Assembly (NCBI GenBank): GCA_944325345.1
Contig: CALUZV010000016.1
Span: 18,260-82,259 of the forward strand
Length of the DNA stretch: 64,000 bases
Source: an uncultured Parabacteroides sp.
GTDB taxonomy: Bacteria > Bacteroidota > Bacteroidia > Bacteroidales > Tannerellaceae
Reading direction: 5' to 3'
How positions within the stretch are numbered: position 1 is the stretch's first letter; each line of letters begins with the position of its first letter. Below, one piece after another: positions 15,231 through 22,749 of the stretch. Below the pieces are notes generated by a model. It worked only from the letters and a program-made list of their open reading frames with translations, was not told the DNA's origin and searched no databases. Both the position numbers and the translations under genes were made by a program.

Positions 15231-16151
15231 ATGCATAGAGTTCATTTAATATCAGTAACCGATTCCTTGATGCCCGAGATAGCCAAAGCTGTGCGGGAAA
15301 AGGGGTTCGAGGTCAGCGTCTCCGGCTGCGGCTTGTCGGCTGCGGATGTCCAGGCTTGGGAAGACCAAGGCTTTACGTGCTATGGCGACGGATGGTACCC
15401 CGAACGATTGACGAAAGACATACATGCCGTAGTCTTGGGTGCAACGGTAACTCAAGACAATCCCGAATATCTGCGGGCCAAAGAGTTGGGCTTGCTGCTC
15501 CAGTCAGTCCCCGAGTTCATCTACAACCGGACGAAGTCGAAGATACGCGTCGTGGTGGCCGGCTCACGCGGGAAGCGCACAATCCTCTCGATGATGGTGG
15601 CCGCGCTGAAGAAGCAGAAGCTGGCATTCGACTATGCCACGACAAGCGACGTTCCTTTGCTGGAAAACAAAGTTCACCTGAGCTACGAGTCCCGTATCGC
15701 CTTGATTGAAGGCGACGAGCATATCACCTCGCTCATGGAGAAGCGTTCGCAGCTGGAGTTCTACCGTCCCCATATCGCCGTGCTGACGAACCTGAAGTGG
15801 AACCTCGCTCCCGACCACGATACTCCGGAGGCGTACATGAGCACTTACCGCTTCTTCTCCACCTCGATAGAGCGGGAGGGAAAACTTATCTATTACGGGA
15901 AAGACCCGGTTATCAGCCAGTTGGTAGAGGAAATCCGAAGCGACATCACGGCTATTCCCTTCGACCAGCACGAGGTTACGGAGCACGACGGGCGGACTTT
16001 CCTGAAAACCCGCTACGGGGAATATCCCATCCAAGTGAAGGATACCTATTTCCTCATCAACCTCAATGCCGCGCGGATGGCCTGCCGGCAGTTGGGCGTG
16101 AAGGACGTGGACTTTTACAAGGCCGTATCCCAAATGTATAACCCGGAGTGA
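15231..16151 (+). CDS. Mur-ligase-like protein with altered P-loop, no C-terminal ligase domain
   Basis: A 306-residue protein related to the N-terminal and central domains of MurC/Mpl ligases: a Rossmann-like start (HLISVTDSLMPEIAKAVREK), a GWYPERL block, VPEFIYN before the central domain, then VVVAGSRGKRTILSMM. The ATP loop GSHGKTT of true ligases reads GSRGKRT here (111-117), with Arg in place of the Thr that coordinates magnesium. LTNLKWNLAPDHDTPEAY resembles the normal central motif, but the protein ends where the C-terminal domain should begin. It is probably not an active ligase. It starts a run with DUF4924, prfC and apbE. Keeping of a full frame suggests selection rather than decay. 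Confidence 0.8.
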   Translation: MHRVHLISVTDSLMPEIAKAVREKGFEVSVSGCGLSAADVQAWEDQGFTCYGDGWYPERLTKDIHAVVLGATVTQDNPEYLRAKELGLLLQSVPEFIYNRTKSKIRVVVAGSRGKRTILSMMVAALKKQKLAFDYATTSDVPLLENKVHLSYESRIALIEGDEHITSLMEKRSQLEFYRPHIAVLTNLKWNLAPDHDTPEAYMSTYRFFSTSIEREGKLIYYGKDPVISQLVEEIRSDITAIPFDQHEVTEHDGRTFLKTRYGEYPIQVKDTYFLINLNAARMACRQLGVKDVDFYKAVSQMYNPE

Positions 16152-16160
16152 AGCATCATC

Positions 16161-16706
16161 ATGTTAATAGCCCAGAAGAAACGTAAGGAGAATATCTCGG
16201 AATACTTGCTCTATATGTGGCAAGTCGAGGACTTGATACGCGCCAACCATTTTGACTCGGACGAGATTCGGCGCAACCTCGTGGACCGCTACGACCAGCC
16301 TGCCGCCGTCAAGGAAGAGATTGCCCGCTGGTACGAGGAACTGGCCGACATGATGCGCCAGGAGGGTGTCATGGAGCGGGGCCACATCCAGCTCAACAAG
16401 AACGTCATCATCGCGCTGACAGACTTGCACCTCCGCCTGCTGAAGTCCCCGAAGGAGATGATATACGGCTCTATGTATTACAAGACACTCCCCTACATCG
16501 TGCAGCTCCGCGCCAAGTCGGGCGGCGAGGACATCCCGGAAATCGAGACCTGCTTCACGGCAGTGTACGGTTACCTCGTCCTCCGGATGCAAGGCAAGGA
16601 GGTCTCGGCCGAGACCTTGGAGGCTATCAAGCAAATCAGCGCTTTCCTGGCCTTGCTCGCCGAGAAGTACAAGGACGACATGGAGGGGAAGTTAGATGAA
16701 GAGTGA
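16161..16706 (+). CDS. DUF4924 family protein
   Basis: A 181-residue, largely helical protein beginning MLIAQKKRKENISEYLLYMWQ, the characteristic start of the Bacteroidetes family DUF4924. No membrane segment, signal peptide or catalytic motif is seen. The gene lies 9 bp after the Mur-ligase-like gene and 43 bp before prfC, so it is probably in the same transcript. Function is unknown; conserved pairing with the degenerate Mur-ligase gene would suggest a joint role. Confidence 0.8.
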   Translation: MLIAQKKRKENISEYLLYMWQVEDLIRANHFDSDEIRRNLVDRYDQPAAVKEEIARWYEELADMMRQEGVMERGHIQLNKNVIIALTDLHLRLLKSPKEMIYGSMYYKTLPYIVQLRAKSGGEDIPEIETCFTAVYGYLVLRMQGKEVSAETLEAIKQISAFLALLAEKYKDDMEGKLDEE

Positions 16707-16749
16707 AGAACAAAGATTGAAAAATTAGCAAGCAACACGAACAACCAAT

Positions 16750-18330
16750 ATGGCTCAATATTCAGAGGAAATAAGAAGAAGACGTACATTCGCAATCGTC
16801 AGTCATCCGGACGCCGGTAAGACTACGCTGACTGAGAAACTCTTGCTTTTCGGTGGTGCCATTCACGTGGCAGGTGCCGTGAAGTCGAATAAGATTAAAA
16901 AGACTGCAACATCAGACTGGATGGAAATCGAGAAGCAGCGCGGTATCTCCGTCGCTACCTCCGTCATGGCTTTCGACTATGCCGGACATAAGATTAATAT
17001 CTTGGATACGCCCGGACACCAAGACTTTGCAGAGGATACGTTCCGCACCTTGACGGCCGTGGACAGCGTCATCATCGTTATCGACGTCGCCAAGGGTGTC
17101 GAGGCTCAGACCCGCAAACTGATGGAGGTCTGCCGTATGCGCAAGACTCCTGTCATCGTCTTTATCAACAAGATGGACCGCGACGGCAAAGACCCTTTCG
17201 ACCTGCTGGACGAAATCGAGGAGGAATTGCACATCAACGTACGTCCGCTAAGCTGGCCCATCGACATGGGGCAGCGCTTCCGGGGTGTTTACAACATCTA
17301 CGAGCAGAAATTGAATCTCTACACACCGAGCAAGCAGTACGTAACGGAGAATATCGAATTCAAGGATATACAGAGCCCCGAATTAGAGCAGTACATCGAC
17401 CCCGCCCAAGCCGCCAAGCTCCGCGAGGACGTCGAGATGATCGAGGGTGTCTATCCGGAATTCGACGTAAACACATACCTCTCCGGCGACATCGCCCCCG
17501 TCTTCTTCGGCTCGGCGCTGAATAACTTCGGGGTAAAGGAGCTGCTCGATTGCTTCATCCGCATCGCTCCCTCTCCACGTCCCGTGCAGGCCGTAGAGCG
17601 TGTCGTGGATCCCGAGGAGGACGCCTTCACGGGCTTCGTCTTCAAGATTCACGCGAACATGGACCCGAACCACCGCAGCTGCATCGCCTTCGTCAAGGTC
17701 TGCTCCGGCAAGTTCGAAAGGAACGTGAATTACAAGCACGTCCGCTTCGGCAAGATGATGCGCTTCAGCAGCCCCACGGCGTTCATGGCGCAGAAGAAAG
17801 AAGTGGTCGATGAGGCGTACGCCGGCGACATCGTGGGTCTGCCCGACACCGGCAACTTCAAGATTGGCGATACCCTCACCTCGGGCGAGGAGCTCCACTT
17901 CAAGGGTCTCCCCAGCTTCTCCCCGGAAATGTTCAAATACATTGAGAACGCCGACCCGATGAAGGCCAAGCAGCTCAACAAGGGTATCGAGCAGTTGATG
18001 GACGAAGGTGTCGCCCAGCTCTTTATCAACCAGTTCAACGGCCGCAAGATTATCGGCACCGTCGGCCAGCTCCAGTTCGAGGTCATCCAGTACCGCCTCC
18101 TCCACGAATACGGCGCGCAGTGCCGCTGGGAGCCGCTCAGCCTCTACAAGGCCTGCTGGATAGAGAGCGACAACGCCGCCATGCTCGAAAACTTCAAGAA
18201 GCGCAAGGCGCAGTATATGGCCGTGGACAAGGAGGGCCGCGACGTCTATCTCGCCGACTCCGGCTACGTCCTCTCCATGGCGCAGCAGGACTTCCCCGAC
18301 ATTAAATTCCATTTCACTTCCGAATTCTGA
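16750..18330 (+). CDS. prfC: Peptide chain release factor 3
   Basis: A 526-residue translational GTPase. G1 is [13 protein letters not shown] near residues 18-30, the switch region has [12 protein letters not shown]3 is DTPGHQDF, and G4 is NKMD. Domains II and III follow, with the RF3-type segment [12 protein letters not shown] and the C-terminal [15 protein letters not shown] block. RF3 recycles RF1/RF2 from the ribosome after peptide release. The length is that of a complete protein. The TGA stop shares one base with the ATG of apbE (TGATGA), implying translational coupling. Confidence 0.97.
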   Translation: MAQYSEEIRRRRTFAIVSHPDAGKTTLTEKLLLFGGAIHVAGAVKSNKIKKTATSDWMEIEKQRGISVATSVMAFDYAGHKINILDTPGHQDFAEDTFRTLTAVDSVIIVIDVAKGVEAQTRKLMEVCRMRKTPVIVFINKMDRDGKDPFDLLDEIEEELHINVRPLSWPIDMGQRFRGVYNIYEQKLNLYTPSKQYVTENIEFKDIQSPELEQYIDPAQAAKLREDVEMIEGVYPEFDVNTYLSGDIAPVFFGSALNNFGVKELLDCFIRIAPSPRPVQAVERVVDPEEDAFTGFVFKIHANMDPNHRSCIAFVKVCSGKFERNVNYKHVRFGKMMRFSSPTAFMAQKKEVVDEAYAGDIVGLPDTGNFKIGDTLTSGEELHFKGLPSFSPEMFKYIENADPMKAKQLNKGIEQLMDEGVAQLFINQFNGRKIIGTVGQLQFEVIQYRLLHEYGAQCRWEPLSLYKACWIESDNAAMLENFKKRKAQYMAVDKEGRDVYLADSGYVLSMAQQDFPDIKFHFTSEF

Positions 18331-19364
18331 TGAAACAATTACTCCTTTCTGTCCTCGCCTGTCTCCTTGTTGCCTCGTGCCAGGAACAGGCGAGGTTTCA
18401 ATATTTTGAATATAGCGGACGGCTTCACACGCCTTACCATATTAAATATGAATACAAAGAGCCGCTCGACGACGAAATCCGGGCCGAGCTCGACCGCTTC
18501 TACCATCTCTTCAACGCCTTCGACTCGACTTCGGTCGTCTCGCATATCAACCGCAACGAAGACCTCCGCGTCGCCGACTCGACCTTCGTCCACCTCTTCC
18601 ACACGGCGCAAATGGTTGCCGAGCTGACCGACGGTGCCTACGACATCACCTGCGCCCCCCTCGTGAACCTCTGGGGCTTCGGCTTCGAGGACGGCGACTC
18701 CGTCGTTACCCAGCAGCATATCGACAGCGTGAAGCAATTTGTTGGATACCAAAAGATTCACCTCGCCGACGGGCGCATCGTGAAGGACGACCCGCGCGTC
18801 ATGCTCAACTGCTCCTCGATAGCCGACGGGACAGTCTGCGACATGGTGGCCGACCGCTTCGACCGCCTTGGCATCCAGAACTATATGGTGGAATTCGGCG
18901 GCGAAATCGTGGCGAAGGGCATCAACCCGCGCGGCGAGCACTGGCGGCTGGGCATCAACCGTCCCGTGGACGATTCGACGGGCTTCAACCAGCAGCTGGA
19001 GACCATCATCCATCTCTATCCCAGCGGCATCGACCCCGCGAAGGTGAGCAACAACGGCCGGCGGGGCATGGCGACTTCGGGCAACTACCGCAATTTCTAC
19101 GTGAAGGACGGCAAGAAGTACGCGCACACCATCGACCCGCGCGAGGGGCGCCCCGTCCAGCGCGATGTCTTGAGCGCGACCATCATCGCGCCCACCGGCG
19201 GACTGGCGGATGCCTGTGCCACGGCGTGCATGGTGCTCGGCACCGAGGGGGCCAAACTCCTGAAAGAGAAGTTGCCCATGATTGATTACTTCCTCATCTG
19301 CGGCGATTCGACGGGATATGTTACCGTGGAGTCGGCAGGGTTCGGGAAGTATAAAGTGAAGTAA
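18330..19364 (+). CDS. apbE: FAD:protein FMN transferase, lipoprotein
   Basis: A 344-residue ApbE-family protein. The N-terminus [17 protein letters not shown] is a lipoprotein signal with lipobox VASC. Family blocks follow: YDITCAPLVNLWGFG, SIADGTVCDMV, VEFGGEIVAKG, MATSGNYRNF, AHTIDPREGRPVQ and a C-terminal GGLADACATACMVLG. ApbE moves FMN from FAD onto a Thr of target proteins on the periplasmic side. The natural targets in this window are RnfD and RnfG (59078-60686). The gene is translationally linked to prfC, not to the rnf operon. A 42-bp repeat array starts 2 bp after its stop. Confidence 0.95.
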   Translation: MKQLLLSVLACLLVASCQEQARFQYFEYSGRLHTPYHIKYEYKEPLDDEIRAELDRFYHLFNAFDSTSVVSHINRNEDLRVADSTFVHLFHTAQMVAELTDGAYDITCAPLVNLWGFGFEDGDSVVTQQHIDSVKQFVGYQKIHLADGRIVKDDPRVMLNCSSIADGTVCDMVADRFDRLGIQNYMVEFGGEIVAKGINPRGEHWRLGINRPVDDSTGFNQQLETIIHLYPSGIDPAKVSNNGRRGMATSGNYRNFYVKDGKKYAHTIDPREGRPVQRDVLSATIIAPTGGLADACATACMVLGTEGAKLLKEKLPMIDYFLICGDSTGYVTVESAGFGKYKVK

Positions 19365-19366
19365 TT

Positions 19367-19618
19367 TACCCCAAATCTCTTTCCCTTTGGGTCAAAATAG
19401 TGAAGTTTTACCCCGGCGTTATCATGCATTGGGGTAAAATAGGTAAAGTTTACCCCGGCGTTATTCTGCGTCGGGGTAAAATATTTATATTTGCCCTTAA
19501 TGTTATCGCGCGTTGGGTCAAAATATCGGAGATTTACCCCGGCGTTATTGCGCATTGGGGTAAAATAAGGCATCTTTACCCCGCCGTTATATCGCATTGG
19601 GGTAAAATAGGGCAAAAA
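19367..19618. repeat. Tandem array, six 42-bp palindromic units
   Basis: Units start at 19367, 19409, 19451, 19493, 19535 and 19577. Consensus TACCCCGGCGTTAT, 4 variable bases, GCATTGGGGTAAAATA, then about 6 variable bases and TT. The TTTACCCC and GGGGTAAA arms make a hairpin in each unit. Units 1 and 4 are the most diverged. Because 42 is a multiple of 3, frames stay open on both strands and produce false repetitive ORFs. Confidence 0.92.
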
Positions 19619-19646
19619 AGAAGCGATGCACTATAACATCGCTTCT
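19612..19646 (-). terminator. Intrinsic terminator of aroC
   Basis: Stem AGAAGCGATG / CATCGCTTCT with an 8-base loop (19619-19646). Read on the minus strand it is followed by a run of T (CTTTTTTG), 12 bp after the aroC stop. Confidence 0.85.
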
Positions 19647-19657
19647 AAGACAGTCTT

Positions 19658-20728
19658 TTACAGCTGGCTGCGCCTGAGCAACCAATAATCGAGGATGGTC
19701 ATTGCCGCCATGCTCTCGACGATGGGGACGGCGCGGGGCAAGACGCAGGGGTCGTGCCGGCCACGGGCGGTGAGGAGGGTCTCGTTGCCCTCGATATCAA
19801 CGGTCGGCTGCTCGCGGAGGAGCGTCGCTACGGGCTTGAAAGCCACCCGGAAAACGATGTCCTCGCCGTTCGAGATGCCGCCCTGGATGCCGCCGGAGTG
19901 GTTCGTTCGCGTGCGTATCCGTCCGTTGTCGTTATAAAAAATGTCGTTGATTTCGGTTCCCCGATGGAGCGCGGCCGCAAAACCGTCGCCGTATTCGAAG
20001 CCCTTCACCGCATTGATACTCAGCATCGCCGCTCCGAGGGCCGCGTGCAGTTTGCCGAAGACCGGTTCGCCCAGTCCGACGGGCACGCCACGGATAACGC
20101 CGGTGATGACGCCGCCTACCGTGTCGCCCTCGCCCTTGACGCGGGCTACCAGCTCCTCCATTTGGGCTGAAACCGCCGGGTCGGGACAGCGGACGAGGCT
20201 CTCGTCCACCTGCTGCGGGTCGTATTCGGTGTAAGGCTTATCTACTGAAATATCACCTACTTGTGAAGTATAAGCCCAGAGCGAGATGCCGTGTTGCTGC
20301 AGAATCTGGCGGGCAATCGCCCCGGCTACGCAGCGCGAAATCGTCTCGCGGGCCGAGGAGCGCCCCCCTCCGCGCGGGTCGCGTATGCCGTATTTCGTCT
20401 GATACGTGAAGTCGGCGTGCGAAGGACGGAAGACGCGGAGCATATTGTTGTAGTCGGCGGAGTGCTGGTTGGTGTTCCAGACCACAAAACCGATGGGCGT
20501 GCCCGTCGTCTTTCCCTCGTAGATGCCGGAGAGGAATTGGACCTCGTCGCTCTCCTTGCGCGCCGTCGTCAGCCGCGATTGGCCGGGCCGCCGGCGGTTC
20601 AGTTCCTGCTGGATGCGCTCGAAATCGAGCTCGATACCAGCCGGGCAACCGTCGATGACGCCTCCGATGGCCGGACCGTGGGACTCACCGAAGCTGGTGA
20701 GCCTGAAGATGTTTCCGAAGGTATTCAC
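19658..20728 (-). CDS. aroC: Chorismate synthase
   Basis: Chorismate synthase converts EPSP to chorismate with reduced FMN, the last common step of aromatic amino acid synthesis. The GTG at 20728 is chosen as start because the next residues [17 protein letters not shown] are the exact family N-terminus and give 356 residues, the usual length. The open frame continues upstream to 20770 only through a simple-sequence hairpin region. Signature blocks include [36 protein letters not shown] and the C-terminal [16 protein letters not shown]. The gene has its own terminator and stands convergent with the array behind apbE. Confidence 0.95.
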   Translation of the reverse strand: MNTFGNIFRLTSFGESHGPAIGGVIDGCPAGIELDFERIQQELNRRRPGQSRLTTARKESDEVQFLSGIYEGKTTGTPIGFVVWNTNQHSADYNNMLRVFRPSHADFTYQTKYGIRDPRGGGRSSARETISRCVAGAIARQILQQHGISLWAYTSQVGDISVDKPYTEYDPQQVDESLVRCPDPAVSAQMEELVARVKGEGDTVGGVITGVIRGVPVGLGEPVFGKLHAALGAAMLSINAVKGFEYGDGFAAALHRGTEINDIFYNDNGRIRTRTNHSGGIQGGISNGEDIVFRVAFKPVATLLREQPTVDIEGNETLLTARGRHDPCVLPRAVPIVESMAAMTILDYWLLRRSQL

Positions 20729-20745
20729 GTTATGTTGTAAAATTG

Positions 20746-20853
20746 AAAATTGACAATTGAGAATTGACAATTGACAGTGGCGGACAAAAAATTGAGAATG
20801 GCGAACGAGTCTCTGGCTTAATTCTCCATTCTCAATTGTCCATTGTCAATTGA
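20746..20853. repeat. Simple-sequence inverted repeat between aroC and slyD
   Basis: Repeated words CAATTGA, GACAATTGA and GAGAATGG on the left and their complements (CCATTCTCAATTGTCC, CATTGTCAATTGAC) on the right allow a long imperfect hairpin. It starts directly behind slyD and ends near the aroC start. Confidence 0.65.
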
Positions 20854-20856
20854 CTT

Positions 20857-21438
20857 TTAGTGGCATCCGCCGCATCCGCTTCCGCATCCATGTCCCTCGT
20901 GCTCTCCGCAGCCCCCGCCGCAGTCGCCGCACCCGCAGCCGCACCCGCCGGCCGGAGCAGCGAAGGCGGCGATTTCCTCCGGTGTCGGTTCGTGCACGTC
21001 GATGACTTCGCCGGAGAAGTGCAGGGTTTCGCCCGCGAGCGGATGGTTGAAGTCCATCACGACCACGTCTTCTTTGACTTCGAGGACAGAGCCGTTCATG
21101 CGGTGGCCGTCGGCGTCCATCATCGGGACGGTGTTGCCCTCCTGAATCATTTCGGAGTCGAACTTGCCATCGACTTCGAAGATATGCTTCGGCAGGTCGA
21201 GGACGTGCTCTTCGTTGTACTCGCCGTAAGCGTCGGCCGGCGCGATGCTGAAGTTGAACTTCTGGCCCGGCTCAAGACCCATCAGTTCCTTTTCGAAGGC
21301 GGGAATCATCATTCCGGTGCCGTAGATGAACTTCAAGGGGACTTCGCGCGTAGCCTTTTCCATCAATTCGCGTTCTTCGCCTTCACCCACGTTGAGGTCG
21401 TAGATAACCGCAACGTATTTGTTGTCTGAAATCTTCAT
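20857..21438 (-). CDS. slyD: FKBP-type peptidyl-prolyl isomerase, SlyD-like with metal-binding tail
   Basis: A 193-residue protein with the SlyD layout: FKBP half (VAVIYDLNVGEGE, FIYGTGMMIPAFEKELMGLEPG), an inserted IF chaperone flap (about 70-130) with PKHIFEVDG, and return to the FKBP half at VMDFNHPLAGETLHFSGEVIDV. After residue 155 comes a tail rich in Gly, Cys and His (repeats of CGCG, HEGHG, CGSGCGGCH), as in Ni/Zn-binding SlyD. It should act in folding and metal storage or delivery in the cytoplasm. No nickel enzyme gene is nearby. Single gene with its own upstream gap of 53 bp. Confidence 0.93.
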   Translation of the reverse strand: MKISDNKYVAVIYDLNVGEGEERELMEKATREVPLKFIYGTGMMIPAFEKELMGLEPGQKFNFSIAPADAYGEYNEEHVLDLPKHIFEVDGKFDSEMIQEGNTVPMMDADGHRMNGSVLEVKEDVVVMDFNHPLAGETLHFSGEVIDVHEPTPEEIAAFAAPAGGCGCGCGDCGGGCGEHEGHGCGSGCGGCH

Positions 21439-21491
21439 GTCTGAAATATAATTTATGAGTTAAATGATTGATTGACTTTTGTAGTTGATAC

Positions 21492-22670
21492 TTATTTCTG
21501 CTTGACCGCCTCGGCGAGCCGCTGCATGGCGTCGAGGAGGATGCTGCGCGGGCAGCCGACATTGAGCCGCATGTGCCCTTCGCCCCCGGGACCGAAGATG
21601 GAGCCGTCGTTGAGCGCCAATCCTGCCTTGTCCTGGAAGAGGCTGACCAGCTCAGGCTGCGAGAGACCCATCTCCCGGCAGTCGAGCCACATCAGGAAGG
21701 AAGCCTGCGTCGGATAGACCTTGATGCCCGGGATATGCGCTTCGATATACTCCTGCACCACACGCATGTTCTCGATGATGTACATCCGGACCTGCTGGAG
21801 CCACTCGGCGCCGTAGGTATAGGCGGCAATCGTCGCCTCGTAAGCAAAGATGGTGCCTGCGTTGAACTCGCCCGCCTCCAGATAATCCTCGAAGAACTGC
21901 TTCCGGAGCTTGGCGTTGGGGATAATCGCGTAGGACGACACGATGCCCGCGATGTTGAACGTCTTGCTCGGCGCCATGAAGGTGATGCTGCAATCGGCAG
22001 CCTCCTGGGATACGGTGGCGAAGGGGTGATGCCCGGCCTGCGGGAAAGCCAGCTCCGCGTGTATCTCGTCCGAGAGCACGATAAGGCCGTGGCGATGGCA
22101 GATGTCCGCCAACCGCACGAGGGATTCCTTCTTCCAGACGATGCCGCCCGGATTGTGCGGGTTGGAGAGGATGAGCAGTTTACAGCGGTCGTCGATGATG
22201 GATTCGAGCTGGTCGAAATCCATCTCGTAGGTACCGTCCACCTCCTTCAGCGGGTTGAAAACCACCTCGCGGCGCATGGTGCTCGGCACGATGCGGAAAG
22301 GATGATAGACCGGCGGCTGGATAATCACCTTGTCGCCCGGATGCGTGAAGCACTGGACCGCGAAGCCGATACCCTTCACGATGCCGGGGATGTAGCTGAG
22401 CCACTCCTTCTCGATTTTCCAGTTGTATTTATAATTGACCCATTCGATGATGGCCCGGTAATACGCCTCGCTTGCGAAGGTGTAGCCGAAGACCGGATGC
22501 TCGCAACGCTTCTTCAGCGCGTCGATGATGAAGTCCGGCGTAGCGAAGTCCATGTCGGCAACCCAGAGGGGGGTGAGGTCGGCGTTTCCGAACGCCTCCT
22601 TCAAGCCGTCGTACTTCACGCAGTTGGTGCCGCGCCGGTTGATGATCTCGTCAAAGTTATATTGCTTCAT
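21492..22670 (-). CDS. PLP-dependent C-S beta-lyase, MalY/PatB type
   Basis: A 392-residue fold-type I aminotransferase-like enzyme. The start NFDEIINRRGTNCVKYD and the block PLWVADMDFATPDFI are signatures of MalY/PatB cystathionine beta-lyases. SNPHNPGG is the PLP phosphate/ring loop, LSDEIHAEL holds the Asp for the pyridine nitrogen, and APSKTFNIAG carries the Schiff-base Lys. The C-terminal MRLNVGCPR holds the carboxylate-binding Arg. It likely cleaves cystathionine or cysteine conjugates to pyruvate, ammonia and a thiol in the cytoplasm. It is followed by slyD with a 53-bp gap. Confidence 0.93.
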   Translation of the reverse strand: MKQYNFDEIINRRGTNCVKYDGLKEAFGNADLTPLWVADMDFATPDFIIDALKKRCEHPVFGYTFASEAYYRAIIEWVNYKYNWKIEKEWLSYIPGIVKGIGFAVQCFTHPGDKVIIQPPVYHPFRIVPSTMRREVVFNPLKEVDGTYEMDFDQLESIIDDRCKLLILSNPHNPGGIVWKKESLVRLADICHRHGLIVLSDEIHAELAFPQAGHHPFATVSQEAADCSITFMAPSKTFNIAGIVSSYAIIPNAKLRKQFFEDYLEAGEFNAGTIFAYEATIAAYTYGAEWLQQVRMYIIENMRVVQEYIEAHIPGIKVYPTQASFLMWLDCREMGLSQPELVSLFQDKAGLALNDGSIFGPGGEGHMRLNVGCPRSILLDAMQRLAEAVKQK

Positions 22671-22683
22671 GATAAGTTATTTA

Positions 22684-22749
22684 GTTATGAATTACGAGTT
22701 CCGAGTTATGAGTTCGCAATTCGGAACCCATAACTCGGAACTCATAACT
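22684..22749. terminator. Long hairpin behind the GH3 gene
   Basis: GAGTTCCGAGTTATGAGTTC on the left pairs with GGAACCCATAACTCGGAACTC on the right. It begins at the end of the GH3 gene (minus strand) and reaches to near the start of the lyase gene, so it may terminate or protect the GH3 transcript. Confidence 0.6.

Noticed and set aside
17383..18312. Long minus-strand open frame (309 codons) inside prfC
   Set aside because: Fully antisense to an intact prfC, Val/Leu/Glu-rich shadow composition, no family motif.
19286..19615. Repetitive proteins encoded on both strands in the 42-bp array behind apbE
   Set aside because: Frames stay open only because the unit is a multiple of 3; no start site signals, and both strands give equally repetitive peptides.
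19367..19618. CRISPR array
   Set aside because: No long spacers, units similar over nearly their whole length, no cas genes in the window. The same applies to the other five arrays.
21573..22733. Plus-strand open frame of 386 codons opposite the C-S lyase
   Set aside because: Antisense to a clear PLP enzyme with all motifs; no ribosome site or homology.
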